DNA of 29,963 nucleotides from a virus. This document shows, in pieces, positions 1 to 6,763 of this stretch. Position 1 is the first letter of the stretch, and each line of letters opens with the position of its first letter. The notes under the pieces are model-generated. The model saw only the letters and a list, made by a program, of their open reading frames with translations. It made no database searches and was not told where the DNA came from. A program made the translations under genes and the position numbers. The stretch lies in the IMG/VR virus record IMGVR_UViG_3300027759_000033, positions 1 through 29,963 of that record. One strand, given 5' to 3'.

Positions 1-102
1 GATTCTATGCAACGTCGTAATACCAATACCGAAATGCTGCAAGGTTTCTTTTACCGTGTGATTGCGCGCGTACGTTCGCACCTCTCTGTCGGTGTAGCTC
101 AT
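1..102 (-). CDS. Partial copy: N-terminus of the multi-HTH DNA-binding protein
   Basis: This is the first 34 codons of the gene that is complete at 28898-29938, seen again because the window overlaps itself. Its ATG (102-100) overlaps the TGA of the upstream gene (101-99) as ATGA, which places the multi-HTH protein directly downstream of the primase and zinc-finger genes in the same operon. It is not a separate gene. Confidence 0.9.
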   Translation of the reverse strand, partial: MSYTDREVRTYARNHTVKETLQHFGIGITTLHRI

Positions 103-127
103 GGCAGCGCCTGTATAAGCGTTTTGA
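1..127. repeat. Left copy of 127-bp terminal overlap (assembly circle)
   Basis: Bases 1-127 are identical to 29837-29963. The segment lies inside coding sequence: the first 34 codons of the multi-HTH gene (reading down from 102) and the last codons of the zinc-finger gene ending at 99. A repeat inside two overlapping genes, with a length equal to the assembler k-mer 127, is best explained as the overlap left when a circular or circularly permuted genome is assembled. The unique genome is then 29,836 bp. Confidence 0.9.
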
Positions 128-497
128 TTTGCTCGTATCGTGCCTGGGCTGTGGTAAGCTGCTTGTGCAACAACAACGCCTGCCCTAACTTGCCGCCTGC
201 TGCTATGCTTTTGTCGGCTTTACGCTGCAATGATTCGCGGTTTTCTGTTGTGGCAGTACGGTATGCATGATAGTACCTGGTGTACCGTTCGTCGTCTGCA
301 TCTTCGAGCCGCTCTATCATGTCTACCAAAGCCGCGTTTAGCACGTTTACCATAGTTTGCAAGCGGTTCGTAATCTTTGCATGTTGGTGCCGACAAAATC
401 CACATAGGGCTATACCGTCTGTGTTGTCTGGCTGGTATTTCTCTAAGCAGTAGGCACAAATCGGCTGCCATAGTCCAGTATTGCGCGCGGTTGTCAT
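99..497 (-). CDS. Zinc-finger / coiled-coil protein, early operon
   Basis: A 132-aa protein of unknown function. Near the N-terminus it has a CxxC-14-CxxC arrangement (C14, C17, C32, C35) followed by HxH, typical of a small zinc ribbon. The rest is strongly helical and charged, probably a coiled coil. An upstream ATG at 548 exists, but the start at 497 is preferred because its ATG overlaps the TGA of the primase-helicase (ATGA). The stop overlaps the start of the next gene in the same way. Lying between the replicative primase-helicase and a multi-HTH protein, it probably has an accessory role in replication; this is inference from position only. Confidence 0.75.
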   Translation of the reverse strand: MTTARNTGLWQPICAYCLEKYQPDNTDGIALCGFCRHQHAKITNRLQTMVNVLNAALVDMIERLEDADDERYTRYYHAYRTATTENRESLQRKADKSIAAGGKLGQALLLHKQLTTAQARYEQIKTLIQALP

Positions 498-2506
498 CGG
501 CTTAATTCCTCTCTCAGTGTATCGATTAGCGAACGTGTCGGAAGCCATACGCTGGCTAGCCTGTCAAATTCTTTTAGGTTGCCCGTGATTAACACGTTGC
601 GCAATTGCTGCAGCCTGTTTTCGGGTATCATCTGGCTTGCCGTTAACCTCGGCAGCGGCTCGGCTGGCTTCACTGGCTCGGCAGGCTTTGGTGTTGGTCG
701 TGATTCATAACCAGTAGGCACGTATGGTGCAACGCTTTTGATACAAAAGTATTTGCCGCTTGCATCCTGCTTCACATGCCCAGTGCCTTTTAGCCGATGC
801 AACAGGTTATGTGTGCTTTGCTTGCTCTTGTTGATTGCCTCGGCAATGTCTTGCGCTCTCCAGTGTGTACCGTCTGCAAGGTATTCCAGCACGGTTGCGC
901 GCTCTTTGGTAAGCAGGAAACTTTCAGGGTCGCCGATTACCTCGTGATGCGAGCCGGTGCTATTCCAGGTTAGCAGCCGTTTGTCATCGGCTTCTATATC
1001 CCTGCCGCGTACAATTAATTCTGATTGGTTTTCTTCACCTGGTATACGGCTTAGAATAAACATGCCAGACACGCCGCCTGCAAGCCCCGTGGTACCGCTT
1101 ATTTCATCGAAAGCGTCATCGCTTTTACTTTTGCGCGTGTGGTGTATTACCAGGATTGCGCAATGGTATTTCTCTGCAAGCATCGTAAGCGGCTTTACCG
1201 CGTCGTAATCTTCGCTGTAGGGATTTGCGTATTTTTCACGCGGTGCACGGATATTCTCGAGAATGTCCACAACAATCAAAACGGTATCTGGGTATTTCAG
1301 GAGATAAATTTCAAGGTCTTCTACTGCCTGGCTGCCTCGGCTCCAATTCTCGGCAATCAGCAGATTTGACGGCTGCCCTTCGTCACCAATTGCCATTTGT
1401 CGCAATCGCTGCTGCATACGCCGCTGGTTGCTCTCAAGGTCAAGATATAAAACCTTGCCTTTTTCTGATTTGTATTTGCCGAAAACCAAATCACCGCGAG
1501 CTACCGCGCGCGCAATGTGTGTGCCTGCCCAGCTTTTGCGCGCTTTCGGCTTGCCTGCAAAGACAAAGCATCCTTCCGGTAATATCTCTTCTACAATCCA
1601 GGTAAGCGCGGCAAATTGCTTAGCTTCCAATGCCTCGGCAGAAATCAAATCAAACTGCAATTCGTTGCTAGCCGCGAATGATTCCGGCTGCAGTGCTGCC
1701 AGCATATTCATTGCATCTGCCTGATATAGTTTTGCCCAGTCTGCTAAATCCCCGCCGTTACCCAGCTGCATATTTACGGCATACACGGATAGCCGTACAT
1801 CCTGCATTGCCTTAACGGCTTTTGCCGTGGCTGCCCTGCCTGCTTTGTCGCAATCCAGTGCAACAATAATAGAGCCGCTCCACATGCGCAAAAGCTCGGC
1901 AAGCAGGCTGGCAGTTGGTGCCCGCTCGCCGCCGCCTGCCAGGGTGATTGCTGGTATTCCAAAGTGCTGTGCTACTACCGTGCTAGCTTCGCCGTTACAG
2001 TACACAAGCGGCTGTTTTGTTGCGCGTGCCATTTTGATTGCTTCTGGCAGCTTGTACCAACACGAGGTAAAGCCCTTTTCATTGGTGTAGGTGTTGTTAT
2101 CTCGATAGTCTAGAAACCGATACCGCAAGCCGTTTGCAGTTTGTATGCTTATGGCAGGTCGTTTTAAATACCGAATAGGTGCAAAGCCTGCCGCTGCAAA
2201 CACTTCCCAATTTACGCCCTTTTGCGCCGCGTAATCGGTGTGGTCTGTATAAACACGCTTGCTACTGTCTATCGCCGCTCCTGGTTGCTCTATGCCCCAT
2301 TGCGGCATACGTTGTACTAGGTCGTACAAGCTGCCGCGCTCTTGTGTAACGTGGTCTAGCCAGGTGCCGTGCTCATCGCCCGTAATGTGCAAGCTAAAAC
2401 CATTGCTATCGCTGCCTGGTCGAAATGGTGAATTAATACGGTATTGATTGCTACTGGCAGGCTCTATATTGAGCGCTGCCAGTACCTGTGCTGCTGTGCT
2501 GTCCAT
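494..2506 (-). CDS. Primase-helicase (TOPRIM + RecA-like ATPase + winged helix)
   Basis: A 670-aa replication protein. Residues 1-110 resemble the N-terminal part of phage primase/helicases. A TOPRIM-type segment follows, with E173 (NGEAS) and the DxD motif D218/D220, then a GDLADW element at 252-257. The ATPase domain has a RepA/AAA_25-like Walker A (AGKPKARKSW, 317-326), a hydrophobic Walker B ending in D414 and an HHT motif at 455-457. A winged-helix region lies near residues 530-590. The family synthesises primers and unwinds DNA at the phage fork. The start at 2506 has AAGG about 7 nt upstream. The gene is preceded by a short hairpin and the SSB-like gene. DnaB-like helicase function is inferred, not proven. 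Confidence 0.88.
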   Translation of the reverse strand: MDSTAAQVLAALNIEPASSNQYRINSPFRPGSDSNGFSLHITGDEHGTWLDHVTQERGSLYDLVQRMPQWGIEQPGAAIDSSKRVYTDHTDYAAQKGVNWEVFAAAGFAPIRYLKRPAISIQTANGLRYRFLDYRDNNTYTNEKGFTSCWYKLPEAIKMARATKQPLVYCNGEASTVVAQHFGIPAITLAGGGERAPTASLLAELLRMWSGSIIVALDCDKAGRAATAKAVKAMQDVRLSVYAVNMQLGNGGDLADWAKLYQADAMNMLAALQPESFAASNELQFDLISAEALEAKQFAALTWIVEEILPEGCFVFAGKPKARKSWAGTHIARAVARGDLVFGKYKSEKGKVLYLDLESNQRRMQQRLRQMAIGDEGQPSNLLIAENWSRGSQAVEDLEIYLLKYPDTVLIVVDILENIRAPREKYANPYSEDYDAVKPLTMLAEKYHCAILVIHHTRKSKSDDAFDEISGTTGLAGGVSGMFILSRIPGEENQSELIVRGRDIEADDKRLLTWNSTGSHHEVIGDPESFLLTKERATVLEYLADGTHWRAQDIAEAINKSKQSTHNLLHRLKGTGHVKQDASGKYFCIKSVAPYVPTGYESRPTPKPAEPVKPAEPLPRLTASQMIPENRLQQLRNVLITGNLKEFDRLASVWLPTRSLIDTLREELSR

Positions 2507-2523
2507 GCTGTTACCTTACAAAC

Positions 2524-2552
2524 TGCCAGGCAAGCATTACGCCTGCCTGGCA
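2524..2552 (-). other. Intercistronic hairpin before the primase-helicase gene
   Basis: A perfect 9-bp stem (TGCCAGGCA / TGCCTGGCA) with an 11-nt loop lies in the 58-bp gap between the SSB-like gene and the primase-helicase. On the minus strand a T run lies on the 5' side, not the 3' side, so this is not a good terminator for the operon. It is more likely a processing or mRNA-stability element, or an attenuator. It uses the same GCCTGCC/GGCAGGC words as the other intercistronic hairpins here. Confidence 0.55.
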
Positions 2553-2564
2553 AAAACGTGCTGC

Positions 2565-3359
2565 CTAAAACATTGCCTCGTCGTCTTCAATTGGTACCGC
2601 TGTGTTTTGTGGTGTTGGTGCTGGCTCGGCTTCGATGTTGCCGCGTCGCTCGTCTAGCCAGCCATCATTTACCAATTCAGCCCGCAATGCAGCCGCTTTG
2701 GCAAAAAGCTCGTCACCAATGTACAGGGCTGTGATTTGCGCCTCTGTAGCTGGCTCGGTAATGCCGAGCAATTGCACATCATGCAAGCCCGCTTTTTGGG
2801 TACCGCTGCCTACCTCGACAAATAGCGGCTTTTTCTGTGCATCAACAGCGCCGCCGAATTCTACCCAGAATGCCCATTGTGGCAACGCGGCTTCTGCTTG
2901 CGCGTTCGCTGTCTTTACTACCCAGTCATTATGATTGCTTAATACCGAATGTTTGGCGCCTGTGATTCTGCCAGCAATCCAGCCTTTGCAGGCGAATATT
3001 ACCGGCTCGGTATAGCCTCGCATAAGGCAGACGATTTCGGTATACAGTTTCATGCCTTTGTCACGCTCCCAGTGCTTGTGCCAAATCATGCTGCCGTCAA
3101 TCATCGTAAACGGCTGGGTACGTCGTGCAATTGGCACCAATGCAATATCAGGTGATTCGTAGCCTTCTTCATTTGGATATAGGCTTGATTCTGCCCAGCC
3201 ATCAGGGCAGGCGTTCATATACTGGGCTTTCACGTAGAATTGCCCAGGCTCTCCCGTTCTGCCTACCTTGCGTCCGTTATTCCATCGTATGCGCGCGTAG
3301 CTGGCTTTCTCTTTGTCTTCTGTCCATTGCACTTGTTTAGCTGCGTTTTTCCATGTCAT
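2565..3359 (-). CDS. Putative single-stranded DNA-binding protein (SSB-like tail)
   Basis: A 264-aa protein. I do not recognise the main domain with certainty. The C-terminus has a proline-rich linker (EAEPAPTPQN) and ends in PIEDDEAMF, an acidic tip with a terminal Phe like the partner-binding tail of bacterial and phage SSBs. It sits directly upstream of the primase-helicase. The start at 3359 is chosen over 3377 because GGGGAG lies 7 nt upstream and it follows the stop of the previous gene (3364). SSB function is inferred from the tail and the neighbourhood. A Gp2.5-like or other replication accessory role is the alternative. Confidence 0.55.
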   Translation of the reverse strand: MTWKNAAKQVQWTEDKEKASYARIRWNNGRKVGRTGEPGQFYVKAQYMNACPDGWAESSLYPNEEGYESPDIALVPIARRTQPFTMIDGSMIWHKHWERDKGMKLYTEIVCLMRGYTEPVIFACKGWIAGRITGAKHSVLSNHNDWVVKTANAQAEAALPQWAFWVEFGGAVDAQKKPLFVEVGSGTQKAGLHDVQLLGITEPATEAQITALYIGDELFAKAAALRAELVNDGWLDERRGNIEAEPAPTPQNTAVPIEDDEAMF

Positions 3360-3363
3360 CTCA

Positions 3364-3561
3364 TTACTCCCCTTCAATTTGCGTTGTACGCTTCTGCCGA
3401 ATGATTTCTATTACTCTCTCGATTGTTTCGTGGTCAGCGTGTGTATAGAACGCTTCCAGAATGCAAACGATAATAGACGATACCGAAACACTGTACAGGG
3501 CTGCCGTTTCGTTCAAACGCTTATGCAGCCAGGTAGGCATTGCTAATACTGGTCTGGGCAT
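3364..3561 (-). CDS. Small ribbon-helix-helix-like protein
   Basis: A 65-aa protein. The segment from about residue 8 (MPTWLHKRLNETAALYSVSV) has the short strand followed by two amphipathic helices typical of Arc/CopG ribbon-helix-helix DNA-binding proteins. The start at 3561 has AGAAAG 9 nt upstream; Met8 is a weaker alternative. It lies in the early operon just before the SSB-like gene and could be an early regulator. The fold is a guess from pattern alone. Confidence 0.6.
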   Translation of the reverse strand: MPRPVLAMPTWLHKRLNETAALYSVSVSSIIVCILEAFYTHADHETIERVIEIIRQKRTTQIEGE

Positions 3562-3565
3562 GGCT

Positions 3566-3910
3566 CTATGCTTTCTCGATACGCAAGAACGATTTTACTG
3601 CAGTGTGCTTTTTGTACGCTCGTAAGCGACGTGCTACCGCATCTGCAAATTCATTGTTCTGGTCAATAAGCTCTAATACAAATGCATCGATTGCTGCAGT
3701 ATCGTAGCTAATGCGCTCTGTTTCTGGTTGCATCTTGAGTGTTGCAACGCCCTTGATAGTGTGGCTCTTCAGCTCGGCAGCCTGCATGATTTGCGAAATA
3801 GCAACGCGTGTGGTCTTCTGGTTTTCCTCAAGCGCTTTCATTTCGTTCTGATATTCCATAAAATCAAGCGTAAGCAGCCGCAAATAATCTAAATCTGTTT
3901 CGCGCGTCAT
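3566..3910 (-). CDS. Hypothetical early protein, helical
   Basis: A 114-aa charged, mostly helical protein with no motif I can name. Residues 15-50 look like a coiled coil. The C-terminal third (about 70-114) ends in a basic stretch (RRLRAYKKHTAVKSFLRIEKA, about 94-114). It lies between two putative ribbon-helix-helix genes in the early operon. Length and layout recall small phage proteins of the Gp157 type, but the match is too weak to use as a name. Confidence 0.7.
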   Translation of the reverse strand: MTRETDLDYLRLLTLDFMEYQNEMKALEENQKTTRVAISQIMQAAELKSHTIKGVATLKMQPETERISYDTAAIDAFVLELIDQNNEFADAVARRLRAYKKHTAVKSFLRIEKA

Positions 3911-3930
3911 CGTTGTACCTCTTTGTTATA

Positions 3931-4116
3931 CTATGCTTGCTGTGCCTGTGCTGCAGCGCGCGCGCTTTCGTTTACCGAGGCGCGCGCTTCGTTGTCAAGC
4001 CTGGTTAGCTCGATAGTAAGCGCGTTTAGTAGCAAGCCTGTTGCCGTCATCTGTTGCGCTGTTGCCTCTGCCTTCCATCGTTGGATTAATTCCAAAGGCA
4101 TCCGAATCGTTACCAT
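3931..4116 (-). CDS. Small ribbon-helix-helix-like DNA-binding protein
   Basis: A 61-aa protein beginning MVTIRMPLELIQRWKAEATA, which reads as a classic RHH: a short basic strand, then a helix, a turn and a second helix (TATGLLLNALTIEL). The tail is Ala/Gln rich. The ATG at 4116 has AAGGG 7 nt upstream and is preferred to 4173. The gene overlaps the 3' part of the 179-codon frame 3995-4534 by 122 nt, which is unusual in this tightly packed genome. It could be an early transcriptional regulator or partition/antitoxin-like protein. Confidence 0.65.
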   Translation of the reverse strand: MVTIRMPLELIQRWKAEATAQQMTATGLLLNALTIELTRLDNEARASVNESARAAAQAQQA

Positions 4117-4534
4117 CTTGCTGCCCTTGCTCGGTATACCAGGCTGGTGGTATTTTTTTAGGTACATATACATATCCTTCTGCTAATAACGCTGCTTGTA
4201 ACCAATCTGCTGCCGTGCAGAGCGCCTCATCATAATCAAATACCCAAAGCACTGTAGGGTTCGCATTACAGCTGCTTAATTGCACCAAATTTACCTCTTC
4301 GCCGCTAATAACATCTTGCCAAATCGTTGCCGTTATGGATGTTGTTATGTCTGCAAAGTTTTGCAATTTTTGGTACGTAACAGCCAGCCGTGCAAATCCA
4401 GTAATAGGGCATTTGATAAGCTCTCGATACGGCTGTACAAACGTTTGCAAGTTTGGTGCCATTTCTCGCACAAAATCCATGTGATAGCGTTGCTCGATTG
4501 ATTCGCCCTGGTTGGTTGCAATCCTTGTAAACAT
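3995..4534 (-). CDS. Hypothetical early protein
   Basis: A 179-aa frame of unknown function. Residues 1-125 look like a folded globular protein (hydrophobic spacing, VLWVFDYDEA). The last 50 residues are low in hydrophobic content (Gly, Asn, Asp, Arg) and overlap the RHH gene in another frame. An A7 run at 4159-4153 lies near residue 126, so the true C-terminus is doubtful. The start at 4534 overlaps the stop of the 34-aa membrane protein as TAATG, and GAGAG lies about 8 nt upstream. Confidence 0.6.
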   Translation of the reverse strand: MFTRIATNQGESIEQRYHMDFVREMAPNLQTFVQPYRELIKCPITGFARLAVTYQKLQNFADITTSITATIWQDVISGEEVNLVQLSSCNANPTVLWVFDYDEALCTAADWLQAALLAEGYVYVPKKIPPAWYTEQGQQDGNDSDAFGINPTMEGRGNSATDDGNRLATKRAYYRANQA

Positions 4535-4638
4535 TACTGCCGCTCTCTTTCTTTTGGCTTTACCACAATTACCACTACTGCCGCAATCCCAAATATGATA
4601 TACGCTGCCGCTGCAAAAAACAGGATAGCTATAATCAT
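4534..4638 (-). CDS. Tiny single-pass membrane protein (34 aa)
   Basis: A 34-aa frame too short for normal gene finders. About 26 residues from the start are hydrophobic (Ile, Ala, Val, Phe), followed by a charged tail KPKERERQ, so it should insert once in the membrane with a cytoplasmic tail. Both junctions are coupled: its ATG overlaps the TGA of the upstream gene (ATGA, 4638-4635) and its TAA overlaps the next ATG (TAATG, 4536-4532). Both overlaps, together with the clean membrane segment, make it a convincing gene. Position in the early operon argues against a late holin; takeover or superinfection exclusion is possible. Confidence 0.7.
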   Translation of the reverse strand: MIIAILFFAAAAYIIFGIAAVVVIVVKPKERERQ

Positions 4639-4925
4639 CTGCTCAACTCTCGTACACAGTATGCAATGTCTGTTACCTTTTCATAGCCTGAAATGCCGAG
4701 CAAATCACCTGCATTGTCTATGTGTATCAATACCCATTTACCGCGCGCGTTATGCAGCTTTGTGCAATCGAACGCATAAAACACCTGGGTAATGTCTTCA
4801 TCAAAAAATACCAGGTTGTGTGTTTTGCCGTTGTGATTTATCAGCGTTGCCGAAACAGCAGGACGCGGAAAATCTTTGCGAATGCCAAACATGATGCTTA
4901 CACATTGCGCGGGTGATGCATTCAT
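4635..4925 (-). CDS. Hypothetical early protein
   Basis: A 96-aa protein of unknown function. The sequence alternates short strands and turns (SATLINHNGKTHNLVFFDED, WVLIHIDNAGDLLGISGYEKV) and looks like a small beta-rich fold with a final helix. The start at 4925 overlaps the upstream TGA (ATGA), and the stop overlaps the start of the tiny membrane protein in the same way. No catalytic or binding motif is visible. Confidence 0.7.
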   Translation of the reverse strand: MNASPAQCVSIMFGIRKDFPRPAVSATLINHNGKTHNLVFFDEDITQVFYAFDCTKLHNARGKWVLIHIDNAGDLLGISGYEKVTDIAYCVRELSR

Positions 4926-5158
4926 TGCAGCACCGAGGCTGGCATAAGAGGTGACAAATCCAGCCCTGGCAATACTTCTGCCTCTCGGCTCTTGCGCTCG
5001 GCTCGGTACACATTTTCAACAGCCAGGCTATATACGCTTTTTTCTGCCTGCCGCAATCGCATTGCATCGATAATACGAGCGTTTAACGGCTGCCCTGTGA
5101 GTGTGCGTTTGGCTAGTTCCTTGTGTGCTTCGAGTAGGTGTAATTCGTAGCTGTTCAT
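4922..5158 (-). CDS. Hypothetical early protein, helical
   Basis: A 78-aa charged helical protein (MNSYELHLLEAHKELAKRT...), function unknown. The frame is open back to 5215, but the start at 5158 is chosen because AGAAAGG lies 9 nt upstream, inside a duplicated leader that serves the neighbouring gene start at 5401 in the same way. It begins MN-x-YE like that neighbour because the leader duplication includes the first codons. Confidence 0.7.
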   Translation of the reverse strand: MNSYELHLLEAHKELAKRTLTGQPLNARIIDAMRLRQAEKSVYSLAVENVYRAERKSREAEVLPGLDLSPLMPASVLQ

Positions 5159-5220
5159 GCTGTGCTGCCTTTCTGTAGTGCCTGCCGAGTGTCTGGCTCG
5201 GCAGGCTGTTTGCATTGTTT
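5151..5220 (-). repeat. Duplicated leader, copy 1 (hairpin + RBS + start codon)
   Basis: A 70-bp segment repeated at 5394-5463 with 67 of 70 identical bases (48 in a row, 5161-5208). In transcription order it holds the end of the upstream gene, a 10-bp perfect hairpin (GCCTGCCGAG, 7-nt loop, CTCGGCAGGC; 5206-5180), the RBS AGAAAGG and the ATG at 5158. Confidence 0.9.
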
Positions 5221-5401
5221 AAGCGTATTGCCAAGACACGTTATATAGCAAATGTTGCAATTCCAACTGCAATGCAATCATTTTTTGTGATAGCTTATTT
5301 GCTATTTCTTGATTCTGTTGCATATTTATTTCTGTCAAAAACCAATTTATACGATGTTGCAAAACGATAATTTTGAATCCAGTTGATTCGTATCTGTTCA
5401 T
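5219..5401 (-). CDS. Hypothetical small early protein
   Basis: A 60-aa protein, mostly helical with many Gln and Leu residues, possibly a short coiled coil. The start at 5401 has AGAAAGG 9 nt upstream within the second copy of the duplicated leader. Base composition is more AT-rich than its neighbours. It lies between the two leader copies, so it may have arrived with, or been created by, the duplication. No function can be assigned. Confidence 0.55.
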   Translation of the reverse strand: MNRYESTGFKIIVLQHRINWFLTEINMQQNQEIANKLSQKMIALQLELQHLLYNVSWQYA

Positions 5402-5463
5402 GGTGTGCTGCCTTTCTGTAGTGCCTGCCGAGTGTCTGGCTCGGCAGGCTGCTTGCGTTGTTT
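5394..5463 (-). repeat. Duplicated leader, copy 2 (hairpin + RBS + start codon)
   Basis: The second copy of the 5151-5220 segment, offset by 243 bp, with three mismatches. It carries the same hairpin (5449-5440 / 5432-5423) and AGAAAGG upstream of the ATG at 5401. It fills the gap between the stop at 5465 and that start. Confidence 0.9.
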
Positions 5464-5464
5464 G

Positions 5465-5764
5465 TTATAGTGCTGCTAGGCGTCGTGCAATTTCCAATTT
5501 GATAATTGATGTCATCACGGCAGCCAGGATGCCGTTTTCTTTGTGTAGCTCTTTGTACCAGGTCATCAATTCGCCGTACAAATCGCCATAAGCAACAGCT
5601 TTTACGCGTTCTGCGTGCATATCCCAAAAACCATCAAACATAGTAGGCTGTGTGTTTTCGGTTGCATCGTCTAATTCGTTTGGCAGTGCATTGCAATAGC
5701 CGCTGCATTCGCCGATAGCAGCCCCGCAATGTGGGCAATCTGTGTTGTTCATTGTGTTCTGCAT
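5465..5764 (-). CDS. Zinc-finger protein, first gene of the early operon
   Basis: A 99-aa protein. Residues 10-24 hold CPHC and CSGYC, spaced like a small zinc knuckle, and the rest is helical. It is the first gene after the early promoter (-35/-10 at 5844-5815), with a leader of about 44 nt and AGAAAG 9 nt before the ATG; Met5 is an in-frame alternative without its own RBS. First-expressed phage genes often act on the host transcription machinery, but nothing here proves that. Confidence 0.75.
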   Translation of the reverse strand: MQNTMNNTDCPHCGAAIGECSGYCNALPNELDDATENTQPTMFDGFWDMHAERVKAVAYGDLYGELMTWYKELHKENGILAAVMTSIIKLEIARRLAAL

Positions 5765-5793
5765 TGTGTTGCGCTTTCTGTTTCAGATTCCTT

Positions 5794-5807
5794 GCCGCCT
5801 TTGCGGC
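5794..5807 (-). other. Small hairpin in the early leader
   Basis: A GCCGC / GCGGC 5-bp stem with a 4-nt loop right at the expected transcript start of the early operon. It may stabilise the 5' end of the mRNA. Confidence 0.35.
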
Positions 5808-5814
5808 TGATTGC

Positions 5815-5844
5815 ATAATAGCACAGGTAAATACATATTGTCAA
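5815..5844 (-). promoter_or_regulatory. Early promoter (sigma70-type)
   Basis: On the minus strand TTGACA (5844-5839) is followed after 18 nt by TATTAT (5820-5815), close to the sigma70 consensus. The expected start is near 5808, about 44 nt before the first early ATG. It lies just downstream of the late terminator. TACATGTA, a perfect palindrome, overlaps the upstream flank (5852-5845). The block TATTGACA is shared with the late promoter at 26293-26266, so both may be read by the same host holoenzyme. Confidence 0.8.
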
Positions 5845-5866
5845 TACATGTAACGAAATCAAATAA

Positions 5867-5903
5867 CACGATACCTGCAAGGGATTAGCTTGCAGGTATC
5901 GTG
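5867..5903 (-). terminator. Late-operon terminator
   Basis: A perfect 15-bp stem (5867-5881 with 5889-5903) and a 7-nt loop, followed on the minus strand by the T-rich run TTATTTGATTT. It lies 43 bp beyond the last late gene and just before the early promoter, which fits an intrinsic terminator that separates the two operons. Confidence 0.85.
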
Positions 5904-5945
5904 GCGGTCTTGGTAGTGTTCGTTAAGGATTGCAGGCGTATTGTA

Positions 5946-6263
5946 TCACGGCTTTTTTGGGTATGGTGCACCTGTCCAGGCTGTCACGTTTACCGTTTCT
6001 GGGTAATCGCGCCAAAGCTGCCTATACGCTCTATACGCTTCTTTGTCTGCAGGTGCAAGCGGTGCATCATCAAGCTGCGTATAGTCTGATTCTTGCAGTA
6101 TCTGATTCCGATACATTCGCAACAGCTGCATAGCCTCGGCTTCTGTCGGATTGTCTACAACAGTGCTGCCGTCTGGCAATTGCTCGCTGTACTCTTCGCC
6201 GTACTCATCCCAAAATTGTATGTGCAGCTGTGGCAGTATCAAACGCTGTCGAAAAATTATCAT
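5946..6263 (-). CDS. Tail fibre assembly chaperone-like protein
   Basis: A 105-aa protein, last gene of the late operon. The C-terminal half (residues 50-105: RNQILQESDYTQLDD, then YRAYRQLWRDYPE and a Pro-rich end APYPKKP) follows the pattern of phage tail-fibre assembly proteins (Phage_tail_APC type), which help fold or attach fibres. It is coupled (ATGA) to the preceding fibre-like gene, which supports this role. No enzymatic motif is visible. Confidence 0.65.
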   Translation of the reverse strand: MIIFRQRLILPQLHIQFWDEYGEEYSEQLPDGSTVVDNPTEAEAMQLLRMYRNQILQESDYTQLDDAPLAPADKEAYRAYRQLWRDYPETVNVTAWTGAPYPKKP

Positions 6264-6763
6264 TCTACACTTCCTGTTAGTTGCACAACATGCAGAAAAG
6301 GGCTCGCGCCTGGTGTGTTTTCGGCATTTACATTTACTGTTGTATTTGCACCAGGCACTAATTGAATACTAAAAAAATCACTGGTATTAAAATACAAACT
6401 AAAAACAGCACTAAATGAAAAGCCGCCGCCTGTAGATACTGCTACCGCGTTATAAACGTTTTGCCGTTGCTGTCCATTTACTACTAATCTCATTGATAAA
6501 GTTGTATTCAACACCAATGCACAATTAAACGCAACGAGGTAATAGCCGTCTGTTGGTATGGTGATGTTAATAGTACTCCAGGTATAACCATAGTTGCGCG
6601 TTTCGGTTTGCCATGTTATTGCAGTAGCTGCCGTGGTAATCGCAAGCGTTGCCGAGCGTGTCAAGGTCAGCCCAGCCGCTGGGTATTCAACAGATGAAAT
6701 GTTGTCTATATCCGTTTGTGCTACCGTAAGCAAATCATACACATTAGTTGTTGAGTTTGACAC
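6260..6763 (-). CDS. Tail fibre / receptor-binding protein, jelly-roll-like
   Basis: A 167-aa beta-rich protein. The pattern from residue 55 (IPTDGYYLVAFNCALVLNTT..., MRLVVNGQQ..., FSAVFSLYFNTSDFFSIQLV) matches the C1q/TNF-like jelly roll found in phage receptor-binding heads. The start is GTG at 6763 with GAGG 6 nt upstream. It overlaps the hub gene stop by 20 nt. Base composition is AT-rich, as often seen in exchangeable host-range genes. It is probably trimeric at the tail tip; this is inferred from family behaviour. Confidence 0.65.
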   Translation of the reverse strand: MSNSTTNVYDLLTVAQTDIDNISSVEYPAAGLTLTRSATLAITTAATAITWQTETRNYGYTWSTINITIPTDGYYLVAFNCALVLNTTLSMRLVVNGQQRQNVYNAVAVSTGGGFSFSAVFSLYFNTSDFFSIQLVPGANTTVNVNAENTPGASPFLHVVQLTGSVE

